A stretch of 64,000 nucleotides of DNA from Wuchereria bancrofti (GCA_005281725.1 SSBO01000010.1:552461-616460); one strand, 5' to 3'; positions 52,636 to 64,000 are shown, counted from the first letter of the stretch. The notes: a model not told the origin generated them from the letters alone. Numbers and translations: made by a program.

Positions 52636-53978
52636 ATGGCTTTAGTTTTATCTTTAATTATTGGTCTTCTGATGATACAAACGACAAATTCTCAAGCAGA
52701 TAAATGTGATTGTGAGAATGATTACGATTCACCATTCTNTGATGGAATTGGAAATAAGTTAGCAAATAATTTATTTATACATATATATCAAAAATTTTGG
52801 ATTACAAAATTTGAAACAAATGCTTAATTTTAGAGAAAATGAATGTTATGTTGGTGATGATAAGCAAAAGTTATCACCTAAAGGTTTACATTGTGCAAAC
52901 ATGTTGCAAGTTATCACGTTTTAAATGTAACGATCGTGGAGGTAACTCACTAATTTTGTAATTTTTTTTAAAGATTATCAATTTAATAAAGTCAATCTCT
53001 AAAAAAAAAAGAAAAAATGAGTTTTAATTATGATAAAACAGGTAATAATTTTAATGTTTTATATCATTTCAGGAAATGATTATATAAAGTTAATTTAAGT
53101 CTTTTCTAAAGGTTTAATTACAATTTTTTTTTGCAAACTAATATACATAAACTTCATCAAATTCATTTTCAGTTCGTTTAAACTGTGAGAGAATTAAAAC
53201 AAGTGGCTTATGTAAAACAAAAAATGGAGTACTCCTGTCACTAATTAGTGCAGAATGTCCTAAAACATGCGGTTTATGTGGTCAAGAATGTATCGATAGT
53301 AATGCCGTAATTTGTGATATTTTGAAATCAAGTTGTGAAAACGAAGAATCAAAACGATTATGTCCTAAAACATGCAATGTTTGTCGACCATTAAGTTCGT
53401 CTCTATATTTATTAAATTTATTATTTTTTGTTTTCTTTTCATATTGATTGTTTAAGTTTTTCTTTTTTTTTCTTTTAGATATTTGCTTCGATACGACAGA
53501 ATATTGTTCTTCATTAAAAAATAACTGTAATGATCCAAAGTTAAAGCCTCTGATGCAATTATCATGCAACGGAACTTTTGTCATTCAGAATCATCAACAG
53601 TAAAGCCAAATCCAACTGAACAACAATGCATTGATGCAGATCAAAGGTTATACAGACTTTTCAAAATGTCTTTAAAAAAAACACATGAAATTGGTTAAAT
53701 CACATGAAAAATTCAAATGTTTAAAGAATTTATCCAAAAATCGTAAGTATATTTTTTTTTTTTTTTTTTAAAAAAGCTTTTCATAATGTCGTTATTTGAT
53801 AATTCATTATGTCTTTATTCGACAACTTTCTTAAAGTTATCAAATTAAATTCAATTTCTCATTTCAATTATTATTCATCTTTTTCAGATGTGTTGCATGG
53901 GCAGCGAATGGATTTTGCACAAATTCATTTTACAAATCATTGGTTAAAAAATGTTTGAAAACGTGTCGTCTATGTTGA
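52636..53978 (+). CDS. Secreted multi-ShK (SXC) domain protein, with two frame breaks
   Basis: Predicted exons: 52636-52757, 52834-52941, 53173-53394, 53479-53646, 53888-53978. The product starts with a signal peptide (MALVLSLIIGLLMIQTTNSQ) and then carries several six-cysteine ShK-type modules. Their ends are recognisable as CPKTCGLC, CPKTCNVC and a complete last module ending CLKTCRLC directly before the stop. ShK modules are small disulfide-bonded folds common in nematode secreted proteins and metalloprotease tails; this protein shows only ShK modules, and its target is unknown. Two places do not keep frame: near 52900 (an A-run in the first module) and near 53573 (the fourth module). An N lies at 52739 at a likely Cys codon. 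Sequence error and a young pseudogene are both possible. Confidence 0.75.
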
Positions 53979-55413
53979 TAACAGCTACGAATTACTTTTT
54001 TTTTTTCTTTCATAAATTGAAAATAAATTTGCTTTTCTATTTGTTCATAAATTTATTTCGCTGTCAAAGAATTTTAATAATATTTACTATCAGCAAAATT
54101 ACACTCAAAAATAGAAATAGCATTTTAAATTTTATACATTCACAGGTGAGGATTATATCCTACATATAAAGATGCTTCTAATTTTTTTTTTTTTTCTTAT
54201 AGATCTAATCTAAGAAATTGAAATTGCATGCAATCATATCATGAAACAGATCAAGATACAAAATATTGCGACAAATTTCAGAAAGAAAATGAAAATAGAA
54301 CACTGTAAAGCTTTTAATAAATCTAAAAAGAAATAATATTGTCATTTTTGAAAAATTTATTTGTCATTATTTAACAACCGAAATTGACTAAATTAAAGAG
54401 TGAGAAATTTGATTAATATATAAATTAAGTCATATTGTCACAAAGTTTGATCACTTTTCTGGATCTAATTGCTGCAACTTTGATTTTTTGATCAATTATG
54501 GTCAAAAATTCAGAAATGGAATTATAAGATATTAAACTTAAGACATTAAACTCTAGAATAAAAAAAAGAAAAAAAAAACAGTTTTCAACAGCAGACAATC
54601 TATGAAATAAGTTTAATTCATTAGAAAGCACAAGACAAAAAATACTTCTTTATCAGATAATATGAAATGTGCCGATATATGATCAAATTTTAGATCAGAT
54701 CTTGCTTGAATTTGTTATGTACAAAAAAAAAGCTTACATAGTTTTATCACTGATAATAAATTTATCCAGTAAGCTTTTTAAATAATTCAAAATAATTAGC
54801 TGTAATTGCTACTGCAATGTATTGATTAATTTTAATAAATATACTGGAAATGCATAAGATTTGTTAATTTAGTATTTAAGTGATAATATTCCTTTTCAAT
54901 ACTAATCTATGTAACATTGACATGAATTGAGTTATAAAATAATACAATTATTTCGAACTTATATGAATAAGTTCCATAAACTGATATAAACTTACTTGAA
55001 TTGTTTTTTATTAGCTAAACGGATTTGTGAGCTAAATGATTAACTGATATTCCCGGAAAGATAAAACAATCATTGAGCACAATAAATGATAAAATAGAAG
55101 AGATCCTGAACGATGCTCATAATTCACTTATAAATGCAGAAAAAATTTTCAAACATTTTCTTTTTTCTTTTGCTAAAATAATTTAATTTAAATCAAATTT
55201 AAATTGAAACTCAACTTTGTTTGCAGAAAGAAATAAATTTTGTTACAATTTGAAGAAAGTTGAATGAAGGATCACATATGAACTATTGTTAAATATTAAC
55301 AAATTAAATTTTGAAAAATTTTTTTCCTTACATCAGCAAAAGTACATTTTAATCATCATTTTGCAAATTTTGTTAAAATTTTCAAAACTCATTTTGCATA
55401 ACTTTGGCTACTG
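53979..55413. other. AT-rich intergenic DNA
   Basis: No exon was accepted. Small open frames on both strands are Phe/Asn/Ile-rich and lack splice-supported neighbours. Confidence 0.5.
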
Positions 55414-58197
55414 ATGACGGTAGCATTCGATTGTTGTTGGATTATTCTAACTATTATACTGAATTCAATGGTTTGTAGTTTAGAACAGAGTTGTGCGGAT
55501 ACTAATTGCCATATACCACTTCATAGCAAGGTTTAATTTCGTTTGTATGATTTTTGTATGATAATTAAAATATGATAGTAAAAAGAGAATTCCATTTTTC
55601 AATCACAAAATACTCTATTTGTCCAATTATTTTTGTGCCTTATACTCTAAAATTTCATTTGAGATCATATAAGATTTAATTTATTTTAAATCGGTTCCAA
55701 GTATGCTGTATATGGTATTACACAAGGTGGTGCAATTTTCATTGTTGATATGATAACCTTTTCGAGTGCTAGCTTTTTATCTGATTTAAAAACCATTGAC
55801 GCAAGTAAATTTAACTTCTTTTTTATCAAACAAAAATTAAAACATGACATTAAAAAAAAAAAAAACTCCATATAATCGAGAATAATGGACTATTTATCAT
55901 TTGAAACTATCAAAAAAATAAGTTTAAAATTTATCTCTGTCCTATTAGGTTATAGAAAAAGTTCATTAATCGTTTAAAAATTTCATTTGTTCAATTGCAT
56001 TATTTCTTACATTTGTGTCTAATTTTATGCTTTCAAAATAGTTAATAATCTTTTGTGCTTAAAAACTTTTTTATATAGAAAAATTCAGAGCGAATAAACC
56101 TTGTGAAGAAAATTTTTTGTAAGACATTTAATAAAAGCTGAACATTTTATTAACTTTAGTATTGCAAGCTATTTGTTTATCGAATAATTACTTCTTAGCT
56201 GATAAAGCTAATGTCTGATTGAGTAGCTAATATTTTTCAATATGTAAACAGGTGTCATTCCTTGCAGAAATAAAACACTTTGATTGCTCGACAGCTACCG
56301 TACATCTTGTTTCCACCAATATATCAGCTTTAAAAAATTCCAAAAAAGTCATCAATTTTTAACTGTTTAATTCGCTATTTCTTAATTAGTTTGAAATTAA
56401 TTTAAAATTGTTAGATAAGAACGATTGTTTACAATGCAGCTTTGAAAGAGTTTTAAAACTAAATAATGACTAAAACAAAGAGTAAAATGCTAAATCAATG
56501 ATAGAAACAAATTTAACAATTCATTTAGATAATTTAATTTCATCTATGAATAAATAAAATATTTTAGAATGTGAATTTTTTCATCATTGATGCTCCTAAA
56601 GCTCGAATCATACTACCTTCTTGCAATTGGGCAACCTATAATAACATTCTCTATTGTGAGATATACTGGCCGGTGGCTAAATTTGTACGAATTCGTCATT
56701 GTTATCATCCTAAGTTGGTAACGCAAATTATATCTTTTCTTTTCATCGCCTGAAACTTATTATATTGACGTAATTAAAATATTTTTTAAAATCTTTTTTT
56801 GCTTTACATTTTCATTTATTCGATTATCTTTCAATAATCTTTTTTCTATAAATTGGATGTTTTGAAAAATTGAAATAATCTTCTATATTGAAATTTCATG
56901 CTTGTCACAGATATTATTATGCAAGACAGAGTAACAAATTATATTACCTTTGTTACAACGATGACATATCAAACGAAACACTTTTTGTTAACGAAGGATT
57001 AAAACTTAAACTACGACGATATGGTTACAAAGATATAACTTTTGGTTTAACATCATTAAATGATATAACAATCACTGATTATCTTGGACAAATGATTATA
57101 TTAAATAATATTGATGATCGCTATCCAGGTGAATGCATCACTAAACACTTCTTATGCAAAATTCTGCAAAATAAACTTAAGATTGAATTGCTTAAATTAA
57201 TTATTTTATTAGCAATCGTTATTTTTAATTTGAACTTTTTTAGCACTATAACAGAGCTTCGTTTAAAACTTCTTAAATTCAGAATGGTTTCTGTCATTGT
57301 CAAAGGAGGACGAATTGAAGCCTGAATCTGAACGCTTGCTAAGTTACATTGCTGGAAACAAAATTCGTTATGTGTTGCAAACAACAATAGCACAATTTTT
57401 CATCTTCGAAATTTTAACTTTGTCATTTCGAATGACAGCACAATTACTGCCAAACGATTTTAATAAGGTTATGAAAATTTCGAGTAATGGGTAAACAAAA
57501 TAATGTTAGAAAGAATGCTAGAAAAGATTTAAATCATTTTAAAATATTAGCAGTATCGAAACTTTCGGATAAGTTTCAAATTTTGATGAGAAATTTCGTC
57601 ACTCAGAGCAAATCTTTTATTAATAGAGACAACGGCATTAAGGTTGAGTTTACGAAATCTCTGGAGTTTAACGAATCTCGAATGTTTTCACCAGTTGAAC
57701 ATGAACGATTGCCGGTAAATGTTTTATCGTTGATTATTACACGACAGGTATTTATTTGATTTTATTTATCAAATATGCACACAGCTTATCACTTATTAGA
57801 CACATCAGAACGTTACAATAAGGCATAAACTCAATAAATTTAAGAACCAATGCCCTAAAATGAATTCAGAGAAAAATCAGTTGTAGCTGATCCTTCTTAA
57901 CTCAGAAGTAAAACTAATAACATGAATGTTTAATCATTCTAAATTAAAGCATCTGAATTGAGTTTCCTGATAGCATTATCAAAATACAATAAATCGTTGC
58001 AGGAATCAATGATTGAGAAGACGCAAATACCAGGTAATATTATTGATACGCTAGACATGGATACATTTATCACTATAATATTAGCTATGCCACTATATAT
58101 CTTTCTTATCATTATAATCAGTATACTGTTTATTAGATGGAGAATTACGTTAATCTTTAAATCATCTCGTCTTATCTTTTTGATGATTGCAGTNTAA
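55414..58197 (+). CDS. Unrecognised protein with signal peptide, Cys-bearing ectodomain and C-terminal membrane segment
   Basis: Exons that join in phase: 55414-55530 (hydrophobic N-terminus, then LEQSCADTNCH), 55702-55804, 56268-56347, 56568-56713, 56911-57128, 57283-about 57490. A further open stretch follows (57487-57747, Lys/Asn-rich), then a terminal exon near 57958-58197 with one strongly hydrophobic stretch of about 24 residues and a short basic tail. The predicted ectodomain has scattered Cys residues (LPSCNWATYN, ILYCEIYWPV, RIRHCYHPK). I recognise no family. The joins near 57490 and before 57958 do not keep phase, so the 3' half is uncertain, and the whole could be two transcripts or a decaying gene. 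The N at 58194 falls in the last codon. The 3' part is repeated inverted at 50.8-51.5 kb. A single-pass type I membrane protein is the inferred topology. Confidence 0.5.
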
Positions 58198-58355
58198 CAA
58201 AGAGAAATAGAATTGCATTTGTTTTTGTCTATCACTCTTAATGAATGAAATCACCTTATTTTGTCCTTTAAATGCGTGACATGTTCTGATTGACCTTTTC
58301 AACGTTAACTGATTGCATTGGTTGACCTCTTCATCCTACCTCAATTTAAATAGAA
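57706..58355 (+). repeat. Right arm of a large inverted repeat
   Basis: Partner of 50797-51468. It covers the end of one exon, an intron and the terminal exon of the membrane-protein gene plus about 150 bases of 3' flank. Confidence 0.9.
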
Positions 58356-61285
58356 GTTACAAAATATGTGGCGGGAATCCTTTTACAGCTTTCATTATTA
58401 AAGTATTAAAGAATAGGTGCCAATTCGATCAATTATACATAGAATTGACCTGCATGTTTTTACTTTGAAGGAATGAACATTCTCTTTAACTCATTCGTAT
58501 ATTTAAAAAAAAAAAAAAAATGAATTATTTGCGTATGAAATTGCAAAAATTTAAGTTATAAACAACAGAATGTTATCAATTGTTGATTTATGTAAATAGT
58601 TAAGGAAACACAGTTTTCAAATTCAAATGTTTTATATTGAATGCATAAAGTGAAAATAAATGGGACGATGGATGGTAATGTTTTGTTATGTAAATTGCGG
58701 GATTACATTCTTGACCACATGTTAATAGAACTGATTGCTGATAGATTTTCTTGAGTCCAAGAGAATTTCGTAAATCAGTGAATATCTGGTTCAAACCAAA
58801 TTTTTCGATTTGGAAGCTTAAATTTTGTTTTTTGTTCTTCCTATTTCTGTTGTGCTGATACAAGTCATTCTTTTGCAATTCTGACATTACGAAAGTAAAG
58901 AAAATTTTGCAAAATTAATTTTTATTAAAACGCAGTTTTAACATATAGAGAAAATAACTTTACTACAGTTGAAGCACTGTGGAAAACATCAAATAAAATA
59001 AAATAATCAATAAATTTGGAAATTAAATGCAGCAAATGCAAAAAATTAAGCATATAATTTAATGCTCTAGGTATTTATTCCCTTAATAACGGTATGCTTC
59101 TTTTTCCAGAACCGTACCTTGCTTTCCTTGCAATCACTTCCTTCTAAAAAACTTGTGATATACCTGAATAAATCTTATAAACGTATTTAAAAAAAAAACT
59201 AAATATCCATTGTAGTTAATGACTTATAGATGCATTATATCTGAATAACAATCAAATAATTCTTACCATATCCGAATTAGGAGCAAAAATTCGAGCTTGG
59301 GGATGCAAATCACAACATTCTTCGCAGATAATTTCTTCAATATTCGATAGAACTCTACAGATTATTGAAGAAATAATCAGGGAAGATGATGGAAGAAGAG
59401 GAATAATCGTATTGTTTGAAGAATTAAATGCGCAGATAACTGAGAATTATTATGTCAACAAGAAGTATGGGACACAGAGCATGAAAGATTAAAAACAACA
59501 GTTAATTTAGCATTGCATTTGTCTGAAAATGGCACAGCACAATGGAGGAGCAAGATTAGTCTCGAACTAGGAAGAACAAACTATCTGTATTATGGGGCAT
59601 AGGAATTGTTTATGATCGACGTATTTGAATTCTTCCTCCCGCATTTTTTATCTCATACGCTTGGTGGATTTCTGAGTTCAAATAAGAAAATGAAATTATA
59701 ACAATTGTTTCGAAAGTTTAGCACATCGATTTTTCGACCTACTAAGCCACGTGGATATCATCAACGGATTGTTCTTCTAAGTTTTATCATCCTAGATGTT
59801 CACCTGTTTGTTTCAACCAGAAATATTTCATGGTAATTTGCATTTATTTTTGCATATAATATCATATTGCAGAATATGTCTATGATTGAACTATGGTCGT
59901 TGCACAAAACGATGACATCTAAAATTGATAAAACTTATCTGAAGAATTCATTTGAACACTAAAATACAATAGTTCAAGAAGTTTCTCCACAAAAAAATAT
60001 GGACTTATGAAATATGAACTGAATAAAGCTAGAAATCATTGTGGCAAATGAAATTAATTTGCATCCTTATTTTAAATCTAAAATATATTTCCCGATAATG
60101 TAAATCCTTCATTAGCTATTTATTGCAAAAGCATGAAAAGTTTAAAACAAAAATAACAAAACACGTTTGAAACCAAAAAAAGAAATAAAATTTTGAAGTT
60201 AGATAGCAATATACAAACATTGGAAACAAAAGCAAAACCTAGCGACAAAAATTAATTAAGAGTGAATCTTAAAGGTATATAATTTTATAATCAATATTTA
60301 AGAAAATATTTGCATGTTTTGAGTCAGAATTCGACTTGCATACAAATTAGAATCAAATCAACATTTGACAAAATAAAATTTCAATGGAAAAGAAAACCGC
60401 CAAAAGAAAAAAGAAAAAAAAACTACCACTGGAGATTACTGCATCTATCACTTATACATCGATATGAAATATATAAATATACAATAGCAATTAAAAAAGA
60501 AGCAATTGAAAAAAATTCCGCAGGACTAAAATCAAAATTAATTAAAAGGATGAAAAGTCATGCCTTGTTTAGGTAATAAATCCAACGCCTTTTTTGCAAG
60601 CAAATCCCATAATTGCAATCGTTTTGGTCGATACAGCACTTTTTGGCGGTTGCCATAATGACATAAAAATATGAGACGACGGTAAAGAATATAAAGAACT
60701 GAATATGGAAGAAAAAATTGCTGATGAAATCTCATTGAATTGTTCAAAAATCAGAAGTGATAATTTGCATGCAATATTTATTGGATTATTCTTTTTTAGG
60801 AAATTCAACAGAAATTTACATCAATTAAAAGAAATAATTAAGAAACAAAAAAATGTTTGCACAGAAAAATGACAACACACATAGCAAGAGAATATCAAAT
60901 TGAGATGTATTAGAGATCAGAAAATAAAGCGAATGATATGCGCTAGAAAAAAAAAGGATGGAACAGTCTTCATACACACAAATGAAGTAAAGTATTTGTA
61001 TATCTTCATGGGCGCGAAAGAATACAGGAAAATACTATTATGGATATTTATCTTCGTCACTTTTTTTCCTTCCATTCTTTTTCTTATATCAGAATTATGA
61101 TAGAAAAAAAAAGTATGAGATATTTAATGATTAGCATAAATAGTGTTATACTGTAGGTAAATTGAAATGTGTAACTTCGTATTCTTTTACTATAAGTAAG
61201 TAATAGTTACATCACGTGTTTTTATACTTAATGAATATTTGATAAATTTTCTAATTTTTTTTTTTTTTTTAGGATAACGGCTCCC
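58356..61285. other. Intergenic DNA with one weak protein relic
   Basis: Apart from the serpin-like stretch at 58600-58887 (minus) I found nothing supportable. Open frames at 60310-60576 (+), 60569-60808 (-) and 60900-61100 (+) have low-complexity or unconvincing composition. Confidence 0.45.
58600..58887 (-). pseudogene. Possible serpin-like relic
   Basis: The 95-residue open frame includes FQIEKFGLNQIFTDLRNSLG and LGLKKIYQQ, which recall the serpin pattern of a FKIE-type strand followed by a short helix and L-G-x-x-D-x-F. Near 58640-58670 another frame reads HRPIYFHFMHSI, which recalls the conserved C-terminal serpin segment around the HPFxF motif. No complete serpin fold, reactive loop or intact ending is present. 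The resemblance is weak and could be chance. Confidence 0.25.
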
Positions 61286-62795
61286 ATGGAAGACGAAATA
61301 CAGGTGGTCTTTGAATACCTGAAAAGGGAGCCGGATATGTACCGGGTCTTGCAGAGATTTGTGAGCGAGACAGTTCAGGTAATTTTCACTTTGTTACCTC
61401 TTTTTCTGCCTTCTTGCTTCTTTTTTTTACTTTTAAACTGACGACAGTGTGAAGTAAGAGTTGCTGAACTTTTCGCTGTCTCAAATTTAAAACGGGACTA
61501 TAAAAAAGTAGCCTTTTCAGTTTGAGCGCTCGCTCATAACCCGCTTGGAGGAGGCGGAGCGGAGGTTGGAGGAGATGGAAGGGCCAAATGCCCATGAAGA
61601 AATGGAAGAGGAGCCGGTACCTCAGGAACCGGCATTTAATGAAGAAGAGGCAGAGTGGGCTCCTCTGCCTGAAAGTGAAAGTGGTGATGAGGCCGATAAC
61701 TGGCCATCAGGAGCAGAGTGGGCCCCTCTGCCAGACACTGATGAAGAAGATGATGAGGTTGAGGTACCGGTGGCACCGATGGAGACAAATGACGTCGCGG
61801 AACCGGTAGAAGCAGTACGTGAACTCGTCCTGTAAGTTTAGGTTTTACCAACATGCATAGCAAAGTAATTTGCCAATTAAAGAGATACTAACTTTCTCTG
61901 CCAAATAATCCATATTAAATATAAATCTGTTTCAGTCGAACAAGGACGATCAGAATCCCGGTTCCTGCTACGCAGGAAACATTGGCTGCGGCACAACCGG
62001 AAGAGTTCCATCCAGCTGACTTAAAAGACCTTCCGGAACAACTCCGAATGGAGTTGGAAGTGCCGCAGGCGGAGCCATACACGATAGCTCAAGGAGAAGG
62101 ATGCAAAAATATCGGTAATTTATAATTTTAATAACTTTGGAAATGATTATATGCTGTAATTAATTTGTAGAAGGAATGTAATGATACTTTTGATTTCTTA
62201 TTGATAAAATCATATTTATGATTTTCATTCTCATATCTAACAACAATTTGTGCAACAATATTTTCTTATCATTTCTATTTTCAGTGTGTGGTCTTTGCGG
62301 CAGGCAGTTTGAAACACTGAAAGGGTGGCGTATTCACGCCTCAAGAATGCACAAGCAAGATGGTAAGTATTTTGAAATGGAATTTCCAATTAGTTTTTAA
62401 AAATATTGCTACATCTGATTTATTTAGAAGCCAGTAAACTCATTATTGGTGTATATTCCAGGTTTTTGCTCCCGATGTGGGCACTACCTCTTGCTGCCAC
62501 CCGAATTTACGGCCGCACAGAGGACGGCAGCGGTGGAGCTTCATGCCCTCGATTGGTGCCCGAGGGCATGTGCGGCCGTAATAAGCGAAAGGCAGGTGAA
62601 GCGCCGCAGACTTGATTTGGTAGGAAGAGAAGAGGATGCCCATCACCTCTTCATTCCAGGTAAGAAATTAGTGACATTGAAGAAGTGAGATTTAAAAGTT
62701 AAAAAAGAAAAATTGGATGTTCATAAAAAACAAAATATTTATGAAGTGAATCTCATAATTTTTCTAGTCAGCAAATTTTTTTTTCAGGCCAATGA
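61286..62795 (+). CDS. Acidic protein with Cys/His zinc-binding motifs, unknown family
   Basis: Six exons join in phase (61286-61378, 61521-61831, 61936-62114, 62285-62362, 62462-62659, 62788-62795) to 288 residues. The N-terminus is helical (EYLKREPDMYRVLQRFV, then ERSLITRLEEAERRLEEM). An acidic region follows with a repeated EWAPLP motif at about residues 68 and 92. After it comes a classical C2H2 finger, CGLCGRQFETLKGWRIHASR then MH, followed by a second Cys-rich motif (CSRCGHYLLLPP, WCPRACAAV) and a basic cluster (KRRRLD). The codon use is much GC-richer than the other genes here. The finger resembles those in the N-terminal region of some non-LTR retrotransposon proteins, so a transposon-derived gene is possible. 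A nucleic-acid-binding nuclear protein is inferred. The last exon contributes only two residues, and alternative 3' frames remain open. Confidence 0.7.
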
Positions 62796-62885
62796 AATTG
62801 CCTGGCCTACCGTGCGCGGCCAACCTGTCGCTGCCTGCTCCAGATCTCCATCCTCTTCCGATGAAATACATCCAAGCGGGTTAGT

Positions 62886-63175
62886 AAAATTTAAAAAATA
62901 TAAAACGAAAAAAATAAAAAATAAAAAAGTACAAAAAAAAGAAAAAATTAAAAAAATACAAAAAAAAAAACAAAAAAAAGTTCAAAAAATAAAAAAAGAT
63001 TCAAAAAAATAAAAAAAACAAAAAAATAAAAAAAATTCGAAAAAAAAACAAAAAAAACAAAAAATAAAAAAAGATTAAAAAAAAACAAAAAAATAAAAAA
63101 AGATTCAAAAAAAAAACAAAAAAATAAAAAAATAAAAAAAGATTCGAAAAAAAATGGAAAAAATAAAAAAAAATA
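62886..63175. repeat. A-rich low-complexity tract
   Basis: Almost only A with scattered T and recurring AAAAATAAAAAAAGATTC units of about 30-50 bp, directly downstream of the zinc-finger gene. The Lys-rich frame through it is not taken as coding. Confidence 0.9.
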
Positions 63176-64000
63176 ATTTTGCTGTTTTATTTAAATGTAA
63201 AAATAGCTGATTTCAAAGCATAAAAAATATTGAGGACTTTGTAATTGTTTTACACTTTTAAGTGTCATTTATCTCTTATAGCGACAGAGTAGAATCAATA
63301 AGCTTTTGAAAGGAAATTGAGCATAACCTGCTAAAGATCAGGTACAGCACACGTTAGATACAATTGCTTTGAAATCAGTTGTTTTTTTTTTCGTTTTGTT
63401 TACTGACCCATGGGCAGTTAGCTTTTATTTAATGATTTTATAGTTATTACTAGTAACTTTTTTGGTTTTTTAAATTTTTATTAACTTTTCTTTTTCATAA
63501 CTGTTTATTTTTTACTATTTATGTAACTTTGTCTGTTATTTTTTCTTAGTGAAATTTGTAATTGTTATTTTATTGTTATCTAACAATGATAAATTTTCAT
63601 ATCCATGCATGTTAAGGTACCAACTCTTAATGCATTTAATTTTGTATTTTCTAACTTGTAGTAAGTTTTTTATTTTTATTACGCTACATTTTTTTTCTTA
63701 ATTATTATTTTTTTTTGTCACGTCACGCTTTAGGATGATTTTTTTTTCTGGCTATTGAACAAGTACATAGGCTCAAATTTCTTCATTTGAATATATTTGT
63801 AATGACCTGAGCAATTTTTGCAAATTTTTTCCTGTATTTAAATTAGTTTTTGAATTTGAACATGATGAGTTGTCAATAGAGAATCAATTTAACAATTTTT
63901 TTTTTTGAACTGAATCAAGAGTTGGTACCATTCTTGTAAATATCTTTGTCAAAGTAGGGATGATCGAAAAGAGGTATAGAATTATACCTCCTTTCGTCAA
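63176..64000. other. Terminal AT-rich sequence
   Basis: T-rich tracts and no supportable exon on either strand. Confidence 0.45.

Noticed and set aside
53110..53130. GGTTTAATTAC resembling the start of a nematode spliced leader
   Set aside because: The match ends after eleven bases; no full 22-base leader, donor or Sm site follows.
53282..53584. 100-codon minus-strand frame
   Set aside because: Antisense shadow of the ShK exons, crossing an intron of that gene.
57487..57759. 90-codon frame as an independent gene starting at ATG 57487
   Set aside because: It ends at a consensus donor (CGACAG|GTATTT) and follows the upstream exon directly, so it is more likely part of the same gene with an unresolved junction.
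61588..61863. Overlapping frames on both strands in the acidic exon
   Set aside because: Shadows of the GC-rich exon at 61521-61831, which alone joins in phase to its neighbours.
62713..63012. Lys-rich 99-codon frame
   Set aside because: Runs into an A-rich low-complexity tract; the apparent protein is poly-lysine.

Overview
The window is strongly AT-rich eukaryotic DNA with short exons, nematode-type splice acceptors (TTTTCAG, TTTTTAG) and compact genes. The gene content (an UNC-41/stonin orthologue, ShK/SXC cysteine-rich secreted proteins, a BEL/Pao retroelement remnant) points to a nematode. The composition and intron sizes suggest a clade III, filarial-like worm, but the species is inference. 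All gene models below were joined by hand from splice sites and reading-frame phase, so exon edges are predictions.

Layout. 1.2-3.3 kb: a minus-strand four-EF-hand calmodulin-like gene. 7.4-13.5 kb and 17.7-23.7 kb: two copies of a block of about 6 kb. Each holds a minus-strand F-box/leucine-rich-repeat gene (582 aa and 541 aa in my models), a divergent promoter region with a plus-strand TATA box, and a small plus-strand lysine-rich ORF that is broken in copy 1. A decayed minus-strand BEL/Pao pol (integrase, RNase H and reverse-transcriptase remnants) lies between the copies, and fragments of a third copy, partly inverted, lie at 24.7-25.1 kb. 25-30 kb: no gene seen, but a repeat of about 200 bp in four units, a 30-bp minisatellite, and an assembly gap flanked by duplicated sequence.

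30.1-48.9 kb: the main gene, a plus-strand stonin/UNC-41 orthologue in about 30 exons. It has a long disordered N-terminal half with NPF, DPF and WxxF motifs and a C-terminal stonin-homology/mu-homology region. It would act as an adaptor recovering synaptic vesicle proteins by clathrin/AP2 endocytosis. One intron carries four tandem imperfect copies of its own splice acceptor and exon start.

50.8-58.4 kb: two inverted arms of roughly 650-700 bp, apparently identical at the core, contain the 3' end of an unrecognised membrane-protein gene. The apparently more complete gene is on the right (+) and a 3' fragment is on the left (-). Between them lies a multi-ShK-domain secreted protein gene with two reading-frame breaks. 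58.6-58.9 kb: a weak serpin-like relic. 61.3-62.8 kb: a GC-richer six-exon gene with an acidic repeat region and Cys/His zinc-binding motifs, followed by A-rich low-complexity DNA.

No rRNA, tRNA, SL RNA, CRISPR array or bacterial-type operon was seen. Two runs of N (4766-4772, 28212-28222) are flanked by duplicated sequence and look like unmerged contig ends. Single Ns fall at about 25022, 52739 and 58194.
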